Positions 1 to 9,868 of a DNA stretch of 64,000 nucleotides are shown piece after piece; position 1 is the stretch's first letter; each line of letters begins with the position of its first letter. A program made the translations under genes and the position numbers. The notes under the pieces are model-generated. The model was not told the DNA's origin, searched no databases, and was given only the letters and a program-made list of their open reading frames with translations. Origin of the DNA: Polaribacter pacificus (GTDB lineage: Bacteria; Bacteroidota; Bacteroidia; Flavobacteriales; Flavobacteriaceae); assembly GCF_038024035.1 (NCBI RefSeq), contig NZ_CP150664.1, positions 372,001-436,000 on the forward strand, given 5' to 3'.

Positions 1-9
1 TAGTTATGA

Positions 10-1284
10 TTACATCACAAACAGTCTGCGAGCGCTCATCATTTCTTCTACGCGTTCTCCGATAGCTGTTAAAGCAGCATCGTTGTCGTGGTTTTGAATT
101 GCTTCGTCAATAAAATTAACAACCGCTTGCATGTCTTCTGCTTTAAGTCCACGGGTGGTAACAGCTGCAGTACCTACACGAATACCAGAAGTAACAAATG
201 GGCTTTTATCATCAAAAGGCACCATGTTTTTGTTTACTGTAATTTCTGCTTTTCCCAAAGCGATCTCTGCATCTTTTCCTGAGATGTTTTTATTGCGCAT
301 ATCAATAAGCATCATATGATTGTCTGTTCCTCCAGAAATAATATCATATCCTTTATCCATAAAAGCTTTGGCCATGGCTGCAGCATTTTCTTTTACCTGC
401 AATTGATATTCTAAAAACTCATCGGTTAAAGCCTCTCCAAAAGCAACTGCTTTTGCTGCAATAACGTGCTCTAAAGGCCCTCCTTGATTTCCTGGGAAAA
501 CTGCTGAGTTGATTAGGGTAGACATTTTTTTAAGACTTCCGTTTTTTAGAGTATCTCCAAAAGGATTGTCAAAATCTTTACCGATCATGATCATCCCTCC
601 TCTTGGCCCTCTAAGGGTTTTGTGAGTGGTAGTCGTTACAACATGACAATGCGGTAAAGGATCGTTTAAAATTCCTTTGGCGATTAATCCTGCTGGATGT
701 GAAATATCAGCCATTAATAATGCACCAACACTATCTGCAATAATTCTAAAGCGTTTAAAATCAATATCTCTAGAATAGGCAGAAGCACCAGCAATGATTA
801 ACTTTGGTTGCTCACGCAAAGCAATTTCTTGGATGGTATCATAGTTTAAGACTCCGGTTTCTTTTTCAACTCCATAAAAAGAAGTGGTATAGAGTTTTCC
901 AGAAAAATTAACAGGTGATCCGTGGGTTAGATGTCCTCCGTGAGATAAATCAAATCCTAAGATTTTATCTCCAGGATTTAAACAAGCAGCGAAAACTGCA
1001 GTATTTGCTTGTGATCCAGAGTGTGGTTGAACATTTACATATTCTGCACCAAAAAGCTCTTTGGCTCTATCAATTGCAATTTGCTCAATAACATCTACAA
1101 CTTCACAACCACCATAATAGCGTTTGTTTGGATATCCTTCTGCATATTTATTGGTTAAAATAGATCCTTGTGCTTGCATTACTTGATCACTTACAAAGTT
1201 TTCAGAAGCAATGAGTTCTAAGCCATTTTGTTGTCTTTCTTTTTCTTCTTGAATAAGATCAAAGATTTGGTTGTCTAGTAGCAT
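10..1284 (-). CDS. glyA: Serine hydroxymethyltransferase
   Basis: Cytosolic PLP enzyme that interconverts serine plus tetrahydrofolate with glycine plus 5,10-methylene-tetrahydrofolate, the main one-carbon source. The 424 residues match the bacterial family length. Visible marks are the N-terminal substrate region (ELIASENF, about 23-30), the cofactor motif MADISHPAG with Asp193 and His196, and the PLP-lysine motif [14 protein letters not shown] with Lys222. The stop lies 10 bases from the left window edge, so the gene is complete. It is divergent from fahA, and a CAAAAGTA box (reverse of a TAnnTTTG -7 element) lies about 29 bases upstream of the ATG. Assignment is firm. Confidence 0.97.
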   Translation of the reverse strand: MLLDNQIFDLIQEEKERQQNGLELIASENFVSDQVMQAQGSILTNKYAEGYPNKRYYGGCEVVDVIEQIAIDRAKELFGAEYVNVQPHSGSQANTAVFAACLNPGDKILGFDLSHGGHLTHGSPVNFSGKLYTTSFYGVEKETGVLNYDTIQEIALREQPKLIIAGASAYSRDIDFKRFRIIADSVGALLMADISHPAGLIAKGILNDPLPHCHVVTTTTHKTLRGPRGGMIMIGKDFDNPFGDTLKNGSLKKMSTLINSAVFPGNQGGPLEHVIAAKAVAFGEALTDEFLEYQLQVKENAAAMAKAFMDKGYDIISGGTDNHMMLIDMRNKNISGKDAEIALGKAEITVNKNMVPFDDKSPFVTSGIRVGTAAVTTRGLKAEDMQAVVNFIDEAIQNHDNDAALTAIGERVEEMMSARRLFVM

Positions 1285-1313
1285 TGTTTTGTTAATTTTT
1301 TATAAAATATTCC

Positions 1314-1321
1314 CAAAAGTA
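1314..1321 (-). promoter_or_regulatory. Putative -7 box of glyA
   Basis: CAAAAGTA on the plus strand reads TACTTTTG on the minus strand, a full match to the Bacteroidota TAnnTTTG element, 29 bases before the glyA ATG. I see no clear -33 TTG at the usual spacing. Confidence 0.45.
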
Positions 1322-1365
1322 ACAAAAAATCGTTTTGCAGATGGCAACTTTCTCCTATATTTGAA

Positions 1366-1373
1366 GAAATATA
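1366..1373 (+). promoter_or_regulatory. Putative -7 box of fahA
   Basis: TATATTTG matches the TAnnTTTG consensus and lies 17 bases before the fahA ATG. The implied 5' leader is only about ten bases long. Confidence 0.5.
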
Positions 1374-1390
1374 CTAAAGACACAATATAA

Positions 1391-2680
1391 ATGAAAATAA
1401 CAGCAAATAATCCAAACAGAAAGTCTTGGTTATCGATAGCAGAAAACTCTGATTTTCCAATTCAAAACATCCCTTTTGGTGTTTTTATCACCAAAGATGA
1501 CATTATTACTATTGGAACAAGAATTGGTGATTTCGCCATTGATTTAGGCGCTTTACATCAACTTGGTTATTTTGAAGGAATTCCATTAACAGATGATATT
1601 TTCTTACAAGATTCACTAAATGATTTTATTGCCGATGGTCGTAAAACATGGCGTTTGGTCCGAAACAGAATTGCAGATATTTTTGATATAGAAAATAACG
1701 GTTTACAGCAGCAAACAGCACATAAGGATAAAATTATTTTTACCATGGAAGAAGTAGAAATGCTTTTACCAGTTAGTGTTGGAGATTATACTGATTTTTA
1801 CGCGAGTAAAGAACACGCAACCAATGTAGGGACTTTGTTTAGAGATCCTAAAAACGCATTGATGCCAAACTGGTTACACATCCCTATTGGATACCACGGT
1901 AGGAGTTCATCAATTATCCCTTCTGGAATTCCAGTAAGAAGACCTTATGGGCAAGTAAAACCAGTAGAAGGTTCAAATACACCAGGATTTGGTCCTTCTA
2001 GATTGTTAGATTTTGAACTAGAAATGGCCTTCATTACTACAGATTCAAACAATTTAGGTGAGCGTATTCCGATTGAAGAAACTGAAGAACATATTTTTGG
2101 TTTGGTCTTGTTTAACGACTGGTCTGCTAGAGATATTCAAGCTTGGGAATACCAACCTTTAGGCCCATTTTTAGGAAAAAACTTTGCCTCAACTATCTCT
2201 CCTTGGATTGTTACTTTGGATGCTTTAGAGCCGTTTAGAGTTGACAACCCAAAACAAGTTTATGAGCCTATGCCTTATTTAAAAGTTGATGGTAAAAAGA
2301 GTTATGATATTAAATTACAAGTAGGAATACAACCAGAAGGTGGTACAGAAACCGTGGTTGCAAACTCTAACTTTAAATATATGTATTGGACGATGGCTCA
2401 ACAGTTAGCACATCATACAGTTAACGGATGTAATGTTCGTTCTGGAGATATGATGGGTTCTGGAACCATCTCTGGCCCTACCAAAGACAGTTTTGGATCT
2501 ATGTTAGAATTAACTTGGAGAGGACAAAATCCAATTGCCTTAAATGACGGTAGTACTCGTAAATTTATCAATGATAATGATACAGTAATTATGCGTGCAC
2601 ATTGTGAAAACGATGAAGTTAGAATTGGTTTTGGTGAGTGTATCGGTAAGGTGTTACCAGCCATCCCGTTTAAAGAATAA
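1391..2680 (+). CDS. fahA: Fumarylacetoacetase
   Basis: Last step of tyrosine and homogentisate catabolism: hydrolyses 4-fumarylacetoacetate to fumarate and acetoacetate in the cytoplasm. At 429 residues it has the length of the full two-domain enzyme, with an N-terminal SH3-like domain (about 1-120) and a C-terminal FAH fold. The catalytic and metal segment DYTDFYASKEHATN (132-145, with the conserved His), LLDFELEMAF (acidic metal ligands) and the DWSARDIQAWE region are all present. The upstream pathway genes (hppD, hmgA) are not in the window. It is divergent from glyA and ends in a strong hairpin terminator. Confidence 0.96.
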   Translation: MKITANNPNRKSWLSIAENSDFPIQNIPFGVFITKDDIITIGTRIGDFAIDLGALHQLGYFEGIPLTDDIFLQDSLNDFIADGRKTWRLVRNRIADIFDIENNGLQQQTAHKDKIIFTMEEVEMLLPVSVGDYTDFYASKEHATNVGTLFRDPKNALMPNWLHIPIGYHGRSSSIIPSGIPVRRPYGQVKPVEGSNTPGFGPSRLLDFELEMAFITTDSNNLGERIPIEETEEHIFGLVLFNDWSARDIQAWEYQPLGPFLGKNFASTISPWIVTLDALEPFRVDNPKQVYEPMPYLKVDGKKSYDIKLQVGIQPEGGTETVVANSNFKYMYWTMAQQLAHHTVNGCNVRSGDMMGSGTISGPTKDSFGSMLELTWRGQNPIALNDGSTRKFINDNDTVIMRAHCENDEVRIGFGECIGKVLPAIPFKE

Positions 2681-2696
2681 TCAAAAAAATAGATTT

Positions 2697-2727
2697 AAAA
2701 AGGACGCTATAATAGCGTCCTTTTTTT
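2697..2727 (+). terminator. Rho-independent terminator of fahA
   Basis: A 9-bp perfect stem (2701-2709 with 2713-2721, arm AGGACGCTA), three-base loop, flanked by an A run and a run of seven Ts. It begins 16 bases after the fahA stop. Confidence 0.9.
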
Positions 2728-2926
2728 GTTTAATCTAATCTTAAAACTTTAACTGCTCCAAAGCCTGTTTCTTATACAATATTATAAATTTTCTTTGGCA
2801 ACATAAAAATGTTCGCATGTATCCCTATTAATATATTAGAGAAATAATAGTATACACTCTCATATTTGGGGGTTAAAGACACTTACCTAAGAATCTTCTT
2901 TTTTTTTGAACTTATGGTTTAATTGT

Positions 2927-3835
2927 TTAGTGATAGGTAAAAGTATAAAATCTTTTAAATATCCCCCCAAATGTACTAGTTACAAATGTCTTTGGATACT
3001 TATGAAGGTCGTAGGTGAATTTAACATCCAATATAGTTTCAAACTCCTCATCTTCAATCTTTTGATTTATTTGAAATAAATTGTTTTTAAAGTATGGAAA
3101 ACCATAATTATCAATATAATATGTAATACCGTCGATTCCATATAAGGAATTATATTGAAATAGATATATAAATTTACTTAAGTAAGCAGATTTTAACTGT
3201 CCGAAAAACGGATTGGGATTTTGATCATAATCAAGTTTAAACTCATATTTAATTTCATCATTCAAATCAAAGTCTACAGCCTTTATTAAATTGCCATTAG
3301 AATCATAATCAAAAATAGAATAAGAATTGTTTCTTGTTAATTTTCTTACTAAGTTGTCTGAGTTTAATTCAATTTTAATTTCAACATCTACACCTTGGTT
3401 TGTACCTCTAACTAAAACACTTTGCCCTTCATAAGTTAAGTTATAAGAATAAAGACCATCATGCCCCTCCATATAAATTAACTCTCCTTTAGAATTATAT
3501 TTGTTAATCCTATTGTAGTGAGTATTATTAAATTCCTCTAGATTATTGTCGCAAGAATATTTATAAAGGTTTACGTTCTCAATCGGATTGAATGTCTCCT
3601 TTACTAACAGATTTAATTCGTTATAAATATATTCCGTTATGAATGACTTATCTGTTGTAGTTTTTGCAGGATCAGTTCCACTGATCCATTCAGATTGTTT
3701 AATAATTTTATTAAAAATTAGTGGAGTGTTTTCTGTATTACAATCATCAAAAGTTTGATCATTTTTTGTACACGATAAAAAAGAGATGCTTATTAGCAAT
3801 CCTATAAGTACGATTGTTTTAGATTTCAAAATCAT
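2927..3835 (-). CDS. Uncharacterised lipoprotein
   Basis: I do not recognise a named family. The 302-residue product begins with a hydrophobic signal and a lipobox (SISFLSC, Cys22), so it should be a lipid-anchored periplasmic or outer-membrane protein. The body is rich in short tyrosine- and asparagine-rich strands such as YDSNGNLI and LTYEGQ, like the YD-type or DUF4595-like beta-strand proteins common in Bacteroidota. The gene stands alone: 246 bases separate its stop from fahA and about 40 separate its start from the ytxJ stop, so it may follow ytxJ on the same transcript. The function is unknown. Confidence 0.75.
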   Translation of the reverse strand: MILKSKTIVLIGLLISISFLSCTKNDQTFDDCNTENTPLIFNKIIKQSEWISGTDPAKTTTDKSFITEYIYNELNLLVKETFNPIENVNLYKYSCDNNLEEFNNTHYNRINKYNSKGELIYMEGHDGLYSYNLTYEGQSVLVRGTNQGVDVEIKIELNSDNLVRKLTRNNSYSIFDYDSNGNLIKAVDFDLNDEIKYEFKLDYDQNPNPFFGQLKSAYLSKFIYLFQYNSLYGIDGITYYIDNYGFPYFKNNLFQINQKIEDEEFETILDVKFTYDLHKYPKTFVTSTFGGIFKRFYTFTYH

Positions 3836-3874
3836 AGATGCTCAATTTTAAAATAGTAGGTAAAACTTCTTTTT

Positions 3875-4270
3875 TTAGTTGATTTTTTTAAAATCCACGT
3901 TTAAAATTCCATTATGTGAAGCATGATCTATAACAGCACCATTTTTAATAAGGACCAACTGAGGAGATTGATGACGAACTCCAAGTTTTTCTTCAATGGC
4001 GTTAGAAACATCTCTATGCGCAAGCAAATCAAGATAATATACTTTAAAATCTTTTAAAGAAGCCTCAAAATTCTTCTCAAACTGTCTTTTTACCATGCTG
4101 CTAATTCCACAGCGTGTAGAATGTTTAAATATTGCAAGGGTTTCTTCATTAGAATCACTAATAATCTGATCTAATTCAGAAAGACTGTTTAAAGGTATCC
4201 AATTAAGTGTGCTTTCTGCTTTTAAATTTTCATCTTTATCGCCGTTAAAAAGATTCTTAAATAGACTCAT
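3875..4270 (-). CDS. ytxJ: Bacillithiol-system redox protein, YtxJ-like monothiol bacilliredoxin
   Basis: Small thioredoxin-fold protein of 131 residues that resembles YtxJ (DUF2847). The family is thought to remove bacillithiol from mixed disulfides. The active-site segment HSTRCGIS carries a single cysteine (Cys54), and the thioredoxin-like strand YYLDLLAHRDVSNAIEEKLG and the cis-proline segment HQSPQLVLIKNG follow. Members of the Flavobacteriia are known to make bacillithiol, which fits, but no bsh genes are in this window. It is divergent from clpB across 158 bases, which suggests a shared stress-related control region, although I find no clear operator there. Confidence 0.85.
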   Translation of the reverse strand: MSLFKNLFNGDKDENLKAESTLNWIPLNSLSELDQIISDSNEETLAIFKHSTRCGISSMVKRQFEKNFEASLKDFKVYYLDLLAHRDVSNAIEEKLGVRHQSPQLVLIKNGAVIDHASHNGILNVDFKKIN

Positions 4271-4428
4271 GTTCTGTGTTTTTATAGATTATAGCACCAG
4301 TTTTAGGTGTGATTGCCAATTAGTCAGTTAATTCTCGTAAAATCAAGACAAAAAGACAGCTGCTTTTCTGCTTTTTTAATTGGTATCAAATTTGACACAA
4401 ATAAAGAAAAAAGAAAAATAGAAACGTT

Positions 4429-7035
4429 ATGAATTTTAACAATTATACAACAAAATCACAAGAGACCATACAGCGTGCGCAACAAATTGCACAAGAGTAT
4501 GGACATCAACAAATAGAAAATGAACATATTTATAAGGCAATCGCTGAGATTGATGAAAATGTGTTGCCTTTTTTGTTTAAAAAACTACAAATTAATGCAG
4601 ATTTAGTACTGCAAATTGTAGATAAGCACTTAGAGAGTTTACCTAAAGTTTCTGGAGCAGAATTAATGCTTTCTAGAACAGCATCGACTACGCTTAATGA
4701 AGCGAGTATCATCGCAAAAAAAATGACTGATGAGTATGTATCTATCGAGCATCTATTATTGGCTATTTTTAAGTCTAAGAGCAATATAGCTCAAGTTTTA
4801 AAAGACCAAGGGCTTACAGAAAAAGGCTTAAAGAGCGCTATTGAAGAACTGCGTAAAGGAGATCGTGTAACTTCTCAAAATGCAGAAGAGACTTACAATT
4901 CTCTTAACAAATACGCTAAAAACTTAAATCAATTAGCTAGAGAAGGAAAACTAGATCCGGTTATTGGTAGAGATGAAGAGATTCGTAGATTGTTACAAAT
5001 CTTATCTCGTAGAACTAAGAACAACCCTATTTTGGTAGGAGAACCAGGAACTGGTAAAACAGCCATTGCAGAAGGCTTAGCGCATAGAATTATAGATGGA
5101 GATGTTCCTGAGAATCTAATAGACAAGCAAATCTTTGCTTTGGATATGGGAGCTCTAATTGCAGGTGCTAAATACAAAGGAGAGTTTGAAGAGCGTTTAA
5201 AAGCGGTGATCAAAGAGGTTACAGAAAGCGATGGAGACATTGTTTTGTTTATCGATGAGATTCACACACTTGTAGGTGCTGGTGGTGGACAAGGCGCTAT
5301 GGATGCTGCAAATATTTTAAAGCCTGCGCTTGCTCGTGGTGAGCTAAGAGCTATTGGTGCCACTACCCTAGATGAATATCAAAAGTACTTTGAAAAAGAC
5401 AAAGCATTAGAACGACGTTTTCAAAAAGTGATTGTCAATGAGCCAGATACAGAAAGTGCGATTTCTATTTTAAGAGGAATCAAAGAAAAATACGAAACCC
5501 ACCATAAAGTAAGAATTAAAGACGAGGCCATTATCGGTGCTGTAGAATTATCTGAGCGCTATATTACCAACCGTTTTTTGCCAGACAAGGCAATTGATTT
5601 AATGGATGAAGCTGCTGCAAAGCTGCGAATGGAGATCAACTCAAAACCAGAAGAACTCGATGTGCTTGATAGAAAAATCATGCAACTCGAAATTGAGATT
5701 GAGGCGATTAAGAGAGAGAAAGATGAGTCTAAGTTAAAGGTCTTACGTTCAGATTTGGCCAATATCAAAGAAGAGCGAAATGAGTTAAATGCCAAATGGA
5801 AAAGTGAAAAGGCTGTAGTTGATCAGATTCAAGCAACCAAGCTTAGCATAGAAGACTTTAAATTAGAAGCAGAACGTGCAGAGCGTGATGGTGATTATGG
5901 AAAAGTTGCTGAGATTCGCTATGGAAAAATTAAGCTAGCTCAAGAAGAACTAGAAAAAATGCAGCAAAAATTGCAAGAGAATCAATCAGAAAATTCTTTG
6001 ATTAAAGAAGAAGTAACCTATGAGGACATTGCAGAAGTTGTAGCAAAATGGACTGGTATCCCAGTAACCAAGATGCTTCAATCAGAAAGAGAAAAATTGC
6101 TTAAATTAGAGCATGCCTTGCACAAGCGTGTGGTTGGACAAGAAGAAGCTATAGAAGCAGTTTCTGATGCGGTTCGCAGATCAAGAGCTGGTCTACAAAA
6201 CCCAAACAAGCCAATAGGGTCGTTCTTGTTTTTAGGAACCACAGGAGTTGGAAAAACAGAGCTGGCGAAAGCTTTAGCAAGTTATCTGTTTGATGATGAA
6301 AACGCCATGACTCGTATTGATATGAGTGAATACCAAGAAAGACATTCTGTAAGTAGGTTAATTGGAGCGCCTCCAGGATATGTAGGCTATGATGAAGGTG
6401 GGCAATTAACAGAAGCGGTTCGAAGAAAGCCTTATTCTGTGGTATTACTCGATGAAATTGAGAAAGCGCACCCAGATACCTTTAATATTTTATTGCAGGT
6501 ATTGGATGAAGGAAGACTGACTGACAATAAAGGACGTATTGCAGATTTTAAAAACACCATTATTATCATGACTTCTAATATGGGAAGTCAAATCATTCAA
6601 GAAAAATTTGCCAATGCAAATAATGATATTGATGCTGCTTTAGAAATTGCTAAGATAGAAGTCCTCGGCTTGTTAAAGCAAACCGTGAGACCAGAATTCT
6701 TAAACAGAATTGATGATATAGTGCTGTTTACGCCTTTAACCAAAGAAAATGTTAGAGAAATTGTAAGGCTGCAAATTGATCAGGTAAAAAAGATGATAGC
6801 AAAACAAGAAATTACACTAGATGCTACAGAAGAAGCTATAGAGGTTTTGGCTAAGAAAGGATATCAACCTGAGTTTGGTGCCAGACCAATCAAGAGAGTT
6901 ATACAGAAAGAGGTGTTAAATCAACTGTCTAAAGAAATTTTAGCAGGTAAAGTAACTACCGATAGTATTGTGCTCTTAGATGCTTTTGATGATAAATTAG
7001 TCTTTAGAAATCAAGCTGATTTGATTCTAGAGTAA
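4429..7035 (+). CDS. clpB: ATP-dependent chaperone ClpB
   Basis: Hexameric AAA+ disaggregase that pulls proteins out of aggregates together with DnaK in the cytoplasm. The 868 residues show the full architecture: two N-terminal Clp repeats (1-150), the first AAA module with Walker A GEPGTGKT (204-211) and Walker B LFIDEIH, the long middle coiled coil (about 410-525) that separates ClpB from ClpA and ClpC, the second AAA module with GTTGVGKTE (about 603-611) and [11 protein letters not shown], and the C-terminal D2-small domain. It starts at the first ATG before the conserved N-terminus and ends in a strong terminator. I see neither a CIRCE element nor a sigma-32 site upstream. Confidence 0.98.
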   Translation: MNFNNYTTKSQETIQRAQQIAQEYGHQQIENEHIYKAIAEIDENVLPFLFKKLQINADLVLQIVDKHLESLPKVSGAELMLSRTASTTLNEASIIAKKMTDEYVSIEHLLLAIFKSKSNIAQVLKDQGLTEKGLKSAIEELRKGDRVTSQNAEETYNSLNKYAKNLNQLAREGKLDPVIGRDEEIRRLLQILSRRTKNNPILVGEPGTGKTAIAEGLAHRIIDGDVPENLIDKQIFALDMGALIAGAKYKGEFEERLKAVIKEVTESDGDIVLFIDEIHTLVGAGGGQGAMDAANILKPALARGELRAIGATTLDEYQKYFEKDKALERRFQKVIVNEPDTESAISILRGIKEKYETHHKVRIKDEAIIGAVELSERYITNRFLPDKAIDLMDEAAAKLRMEINSKPEELDVLDRKIMQLEIEIEAIKREKDESKLKVLRSDLANIKEERNELNAKWKSEKAVVDQIQATKLSIEDFKLEAERAERDGDYGKVAEIRYGKIKLAQEELEKMQQKLQENQSENSLIKEEVTYEDIAEVVAKWTGIPVTKMLQSEREKLLKLEHALHKRVVGQEEAIEAVSDAVRRSRAGLQNPNKPIGSFLFLGTTGVGKTELAKALASYLFDDENAMTRIDMSEYQERHSVSRLIGAPPGYVGYDEGGQLTEAVRRKPYSVVLLDEIEKAHPDTFNILLQVLDEGRLTDNKGRIADFKNTIIIMTSNMGSQIIQEKFANANNDIDAALEIAKIEVLGLLKQTVRPEFLNRIDDIVLFTPLTKENVREIVRLQIDQVKKMIAKQEITLDATEEAIEVLAKKGYQPEFGARPIKRVIQKEVLNQLSKEILAGKVTTDSIVLLDAFDDKLVFRNQADLILE

Positions 7036-7053
7036 TCACAGTCTATTTGACCA

Positions 7054-7090
7054 TAAAAAAAGCGATGCATTATATGCATCGCTTTTGTTT
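7054..7090 (+). terminator. Rho-independent terminator of clpB
   Basis: A 10-bp perfect stem (7061-7070 with 7074-7083, arm AGCGATGCAT) and a three-base loop, preceded by seven As and followed by a T-rich tail. Confidence 0.9.
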
Positions 7091-7095
7091 TTGAT

Positions 7096-7103
7096 TATAT
7101 TCG
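7096..7103 (+). promoter_or_regulatory. Putative -7 box of the histidine phosphatase gene
   Basis: TATATTCG differs from TAnnTTTG at one base and lies 18 bases before the ATG, directly after the clpB terminator. Confidence 0.35.
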
Positions 7104-7121
7104 CATTTTAAAATTTTAATC

Positions 7122-7622
7122 ATGAAAAAAATACTTTTCCTTTTCGTCTTTTTTTGTAGTGTAGCTATCTATGCTCAAGAAACAACTACTTATTATTTAA
7201 TTCGTCATGCTGAAAAGAATAGATCGGATTCAAATAACAAAGATCCTTATCTAAATTTAAAAGGTTTAAACAGAGCTGATAACTGGGCCGAAGTTCTTTC
7301 TGCTGTAAAATTTGATATGGTGTACACCACAGGATACAATAGAACTAAGCAAACAGCTATGCCTACAGCAGAGTTAAATAAACTCCCGTTGCTTTTGTAC
7401 AATCCAGGTAAGATGTATGATGCTGCATTTAAGAACAATACCAAAGGTAAAAATATTTTGGTTGTAGGTCACAGCAATACAACTCCTGCTTTTGTTAATA
7501 AAATACTTGGAGAAAAAAAATATGAAAATATAGATGATTCTAATAATGCAAACCTCTATATCGTTACTGTTACTAAAGAGACAGTAACCAGTGTTCTAAT
7601 AAAAGTTCCTTTTAAGGGGTAA
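7122..7622 (+). CDS. Secreted histidine phosphatase (phosphoglycerate mutase-like, SixA type)
   Basis: A 166-residue protein with a signal peptide (cleavage near IYA-QE, residue 19) followed by a small histidine phosphatase domain. The phosphohistidine motif is RHAEK (Arg28, His29), a second arginine lies in YNRTKQTA (Arg74), and the distal catalytic histidine is in VVGHSNT (His117). The family removes phosphate from proteins or small molecules. Export points to a periplasmic substrate, which I cannot name. Its last 11 bases overlap the 3' end of the convergent lipoprotein gene. Confidence 0.85.
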   Translation: MKKILFLFVFFCSVAIYAQETTTYYLIRHAEKNRSDSNNKDPYLNLKGLNRADNWAEVLSAVKFDMVYTTGYNRTKQTAMPTAELNKLPLLLYNPGKMYDAAFKNNTKGKNILVVGHSNTTPAFVNKILGEKKYENIDDSNNANLYIVTVTKETVTSVLIKVPFKG

Positions 7623-8352
7623 TTTGAACGCTTATAGCTTCTAAATTTATTTCAGAAAGTTTTTGAAGTTCACCTTTTTCAAATGCTTTAGCTAGATTTT
7701 CTAAATCGGTTAAAGCATTTTCTTTTTTATAATTGTTGTAATCTACAAAACGTACTCCTTTAATAGTACGTGGGTTGGTTGCTTCTCTAAAACGAACCCC
7801 TCCTCCATTTACATGAAAACTATAGGCTAGATAATCAATCAAAGAGGTTTCTTTATTAATCCAATAGATGTAAACATCATCAAAATCTTCTCCACCACCT
7901 TCTTCAGAAAAACGAATCTGGATTGTATAGTAGTCTTTTCCAAAAACAACTTGATCAGCTAAGCGTTTTTTTCGAACAGCCATATCATTTAATCCAAAGG
8001 GAAGCACAGAAAAATAATGTACAGAGTTTACAGAGCCACTATATGCGGTAGCGAGAGTATCATGTAATTGTATCGCTTGATTGTTAAGTAAGCGGGTAAA
8101 GCCCTCATTACTTAGTTGATCAGTGATAGAATCTTTGTTTTCTTTAAAGCTTCTTTCTAAAAGAAAACGGCCTTGATTTCTAATAGCTTTGTATTGTATG
8201 TCTCTAAATTTAAAAGAAATAGTTGCTTTAGCCACTTTTTCAGAGCCAGAGGCTAGCATGGCAGCATCGACAATTTCTTGTGCAGTTTGAGATTTTTTAG
8301 AAGTGTTACAAGATATAAATAAGAGTACTAATGAGGCTAAAAATATACGCAT
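7612..8352 (-). CDS. DUF6503-like lipoprotein
   Basis: A 246-residue lipoprotein with the lipobox LLFISC (Cys15). The body, including IVDAAMLASGSEKVAKATISFKF near the N-terminus and YWINKETSLIDYLAYSF later, resembles a Bacteroidota family of outer-membrane lipoproteins with a LolA/LppX-like half-barrel (DUF6503). The role is unknown. The family resemblance is from memory of such proteins, not from a search. It is convergent with the histidine phosphatase gene, sharing 11 bases with it, and divergent from smpB. Confidence 0.75.
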   Translation of the reverse strand: MRIFLASLVLLFISCNTSKKSQTAQEIVDAAMLASGSEKVAKATISFKFRDIQYKAIRNQGRFLLERSFKENKDSITDQLSNEGFTRLLNNQAIQLHDTLATAYSGSVNSVHYFSVLPFGLNDMAVRKKRLADQVVFGKDYYTIQIRFSEEGGGEDFDDVYIYWINKETSLIDYLAYSFHVNGGGVRFREATNPRTIKGVRFVDYNNYKKENALTDLENLAKAFEKGELQKLSEINLEAISVQITP

Positions 8353-8433
8353 GGTTACTTTTTTCTGTTTGGTCGTTTAAAACGAAGGCTAATTACAATA
8401 CAAAAATACACTTCTTCATCTAAATCAAAAATG

Positions 8434-8441
8434 TATCTTTG
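8434..8441 (+). promoter_or_regulatory. Putative -7 box of smpB
   Basis: TATCTTTG is a perfect TAnnTTTG element 36 bases before the smpB ATG, in the divergent gap with the lipoprotein gene. Confidence 0.6.
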
Positions 8442-8477
8442 TAGCAGACCCCTTTAGGATATTTTGTACAAAAGAAC

Positions 8478-8933
8478 ATGCAGAAGAAGATTAACATACT
8501 CAATAAGAAAGCAAGATTCGAATACGAATTTTTAGAAACATATACCGCTGGAATTCAACTAACAGGCACAGAGATAAAATCAATACGTGCCAGTAAAGCT
8601 AGGATTACAGAAAGTTTTTGTGAATTTAATGAACGTGGCGAATTGTTTGTCATTAATATGTTTATTGAAGAATATTCACATGGTAATTTTTACAATCACA
8701 ACCCAAAAAGTGAACGACGTTTGCTTTTAAACAAGCGTGAGCTTAAAAAATTGGAAAAACAAGTGAAAAATACGGGACTCACTATCATTCCATTAAAACT
8801 GTTTTTAACAGACAAAGGCTGGGCAAAATTAAACATTGCTCTTGCCAAAGGTAAAAAGCTACACGATAAGAGAGAAACGATGAAAGATCGTGATAACAAA
8901 AGAGATTTAGCGAGAATTAAAAAAAGCTTTTAA
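8478..8933 (+). CDS. smpB: SsrA-binding protein (trans-translation factor)
   Basis: Binds tmRNA and brings it to stalled ribosomes. The 151 residues carry all family marks: the N-terminal NKKARFEYEFLETYTAGIQL, the GTEIKSIRASKA loop, and the basic C-terminal tail (HDKRETMKDRDNKRDLARIKK) that enters the empty mRNA channel. The tmRNA gene itself is not in the window. Its stop overlaps the next start by one base (TAATG), so it is co-translated with the prenyltransferase gene. Confidence 0.97.
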   Translation: MQKKINILNKKARFEYEFLETYTAGIQLTGTEIKSIRASKARITESFCEFNERGELFVINMFIEEYSHGNFYNHNPKSERRLLLNKRELKKLEKQVKNTGLTIIPLKLFLTDKGWAKLNIALAKGKKLHDKRETMKDRDNKRDLARIKKSF

Positions 8934-9862
8934 TGAACTTCACAACCTTTTTAAAATTGGTTAGATACCCTAATTTACTTATGGTATTGGCCACTTTAAT
9001 CTTAACTAAATACGCATTAGTATATTCTTATTTACCGGTAAGTGTACTTAGTGATTTTGACTTTGTGCTATTGTCAATAAGCATCCTTTGTATTACTGCA
9101 GGCGGTTATATTATTAATGACGTTTATGATGTGCAGACTGATGGAATTAACAAGCCCCATAAACAGCTTGTAGGGAAAAGCATCCATCTAGAAACTGCTA
9201 AAAAAACATATGCCATTTTAACAATTATCGGTGTTGCCCTCGGGCTATATTTGTCGATAAGTAAAGAATTATATAGCTATTCACTGTTGTTTATAGGCAT
9301 TTCATTGAGTCTTTACATCTACGCCGTGTTTTTAAAAAGAACTCCCTTATTTGGTAATATTCTAGTTGCGCTATGTGTTAGTTTTATTATTCTAACACTA
9401 CTTCTTTTTGAAAGACCTAACGAGCTCCCAAATAATATTATAATGGTGTTTCAACAACTGTTTACTTCTATTGGGATTAGTACTGCGGGATTATTTTATA
9501 TAATTTTCTCTTTTTTAAGTACTTTAATTAGAGAGATTGTAAAGGATATAGAGGATATCAATGGAGATCATGCTCAAAAAATGAGAACCTTGCCATTAGT
9601 CATTGGTAAGCAAAGAGCCAATCGCGTGGCAGTCTTTTTTACAGTGTGTTTACTTGTGTTTATAATTTTCGTAATGAAGATGGAGCTTGTTGACTATCCG
9701 TATTTCTTAGGCTATACACTGTTAGTTGTTTTTGCACCACTACTCTATTTTCTATACAAATTAGCCATCGCAAAAAGTACAGCCCATTATCATTCTTTAA
9801 GTAGTTTATTAAAGCTTGTGATGGTTTTAGGAATTGCTTCCATGCTTTTTTTTACGTTTTAA
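8933..9862 (+). CDS. UbiA-family prenyltransferase (geranylgeranylglycerol-phosphate type)
   Basis: Integral membrane prenyltransferase of 309 residues with about eight or nine helices. The first Asp-rich motif is NDVYDVQTD (about 61-69) and the second is the DIEDINGD segment. Both bind the magnesium-diphosphate of the prenyl donor. Flavobacterial members are usually annotated as geranylgeranylglycerol-phosphate geranylgeranyltransferase, but the true acceptor is not evident from sequence. It overlaps smpB by one base and is followed after six bases by maf, so the three genes form an operon. Confidence 0.85.
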   Translation: MNFTTFLKLVRYPNLLMVLATLILTKYALVYSYLPVSVLSDFDFVLLSISILCITAGGYIINDVYDVQTDGINKPHKQLVGKSIHLETAKKTYAILTIIGVALGLYLSISKELYSYSLLFIGISLSLYIYAVFLKRTPLFGNILVALCVSFIILTLLLFERPNELPNNIIMVFQQLFTSIGISTAGLFYIIFSFLSTLIREIVKDIEDINGDHAQKMRTLPLVIGKQRANRVAVFFTVCLLVFIIFVMKMELVDYPYFLGYTLLVVFAPLLYFLYKLAIAKSTAHYHSLSSLLKLVMVLGIASMLFFTF

Positions 9863-9868
9863 AAATTA

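Noticed and set aside
3835..4428. Heat-shock operator search upstream of clpB and ytxJ
   Set aside because: No CIRCE inverted repeat or sigma-32-type promoter is visible; CAAATTTG near 4388 differs from the -7 consensus at the first base.
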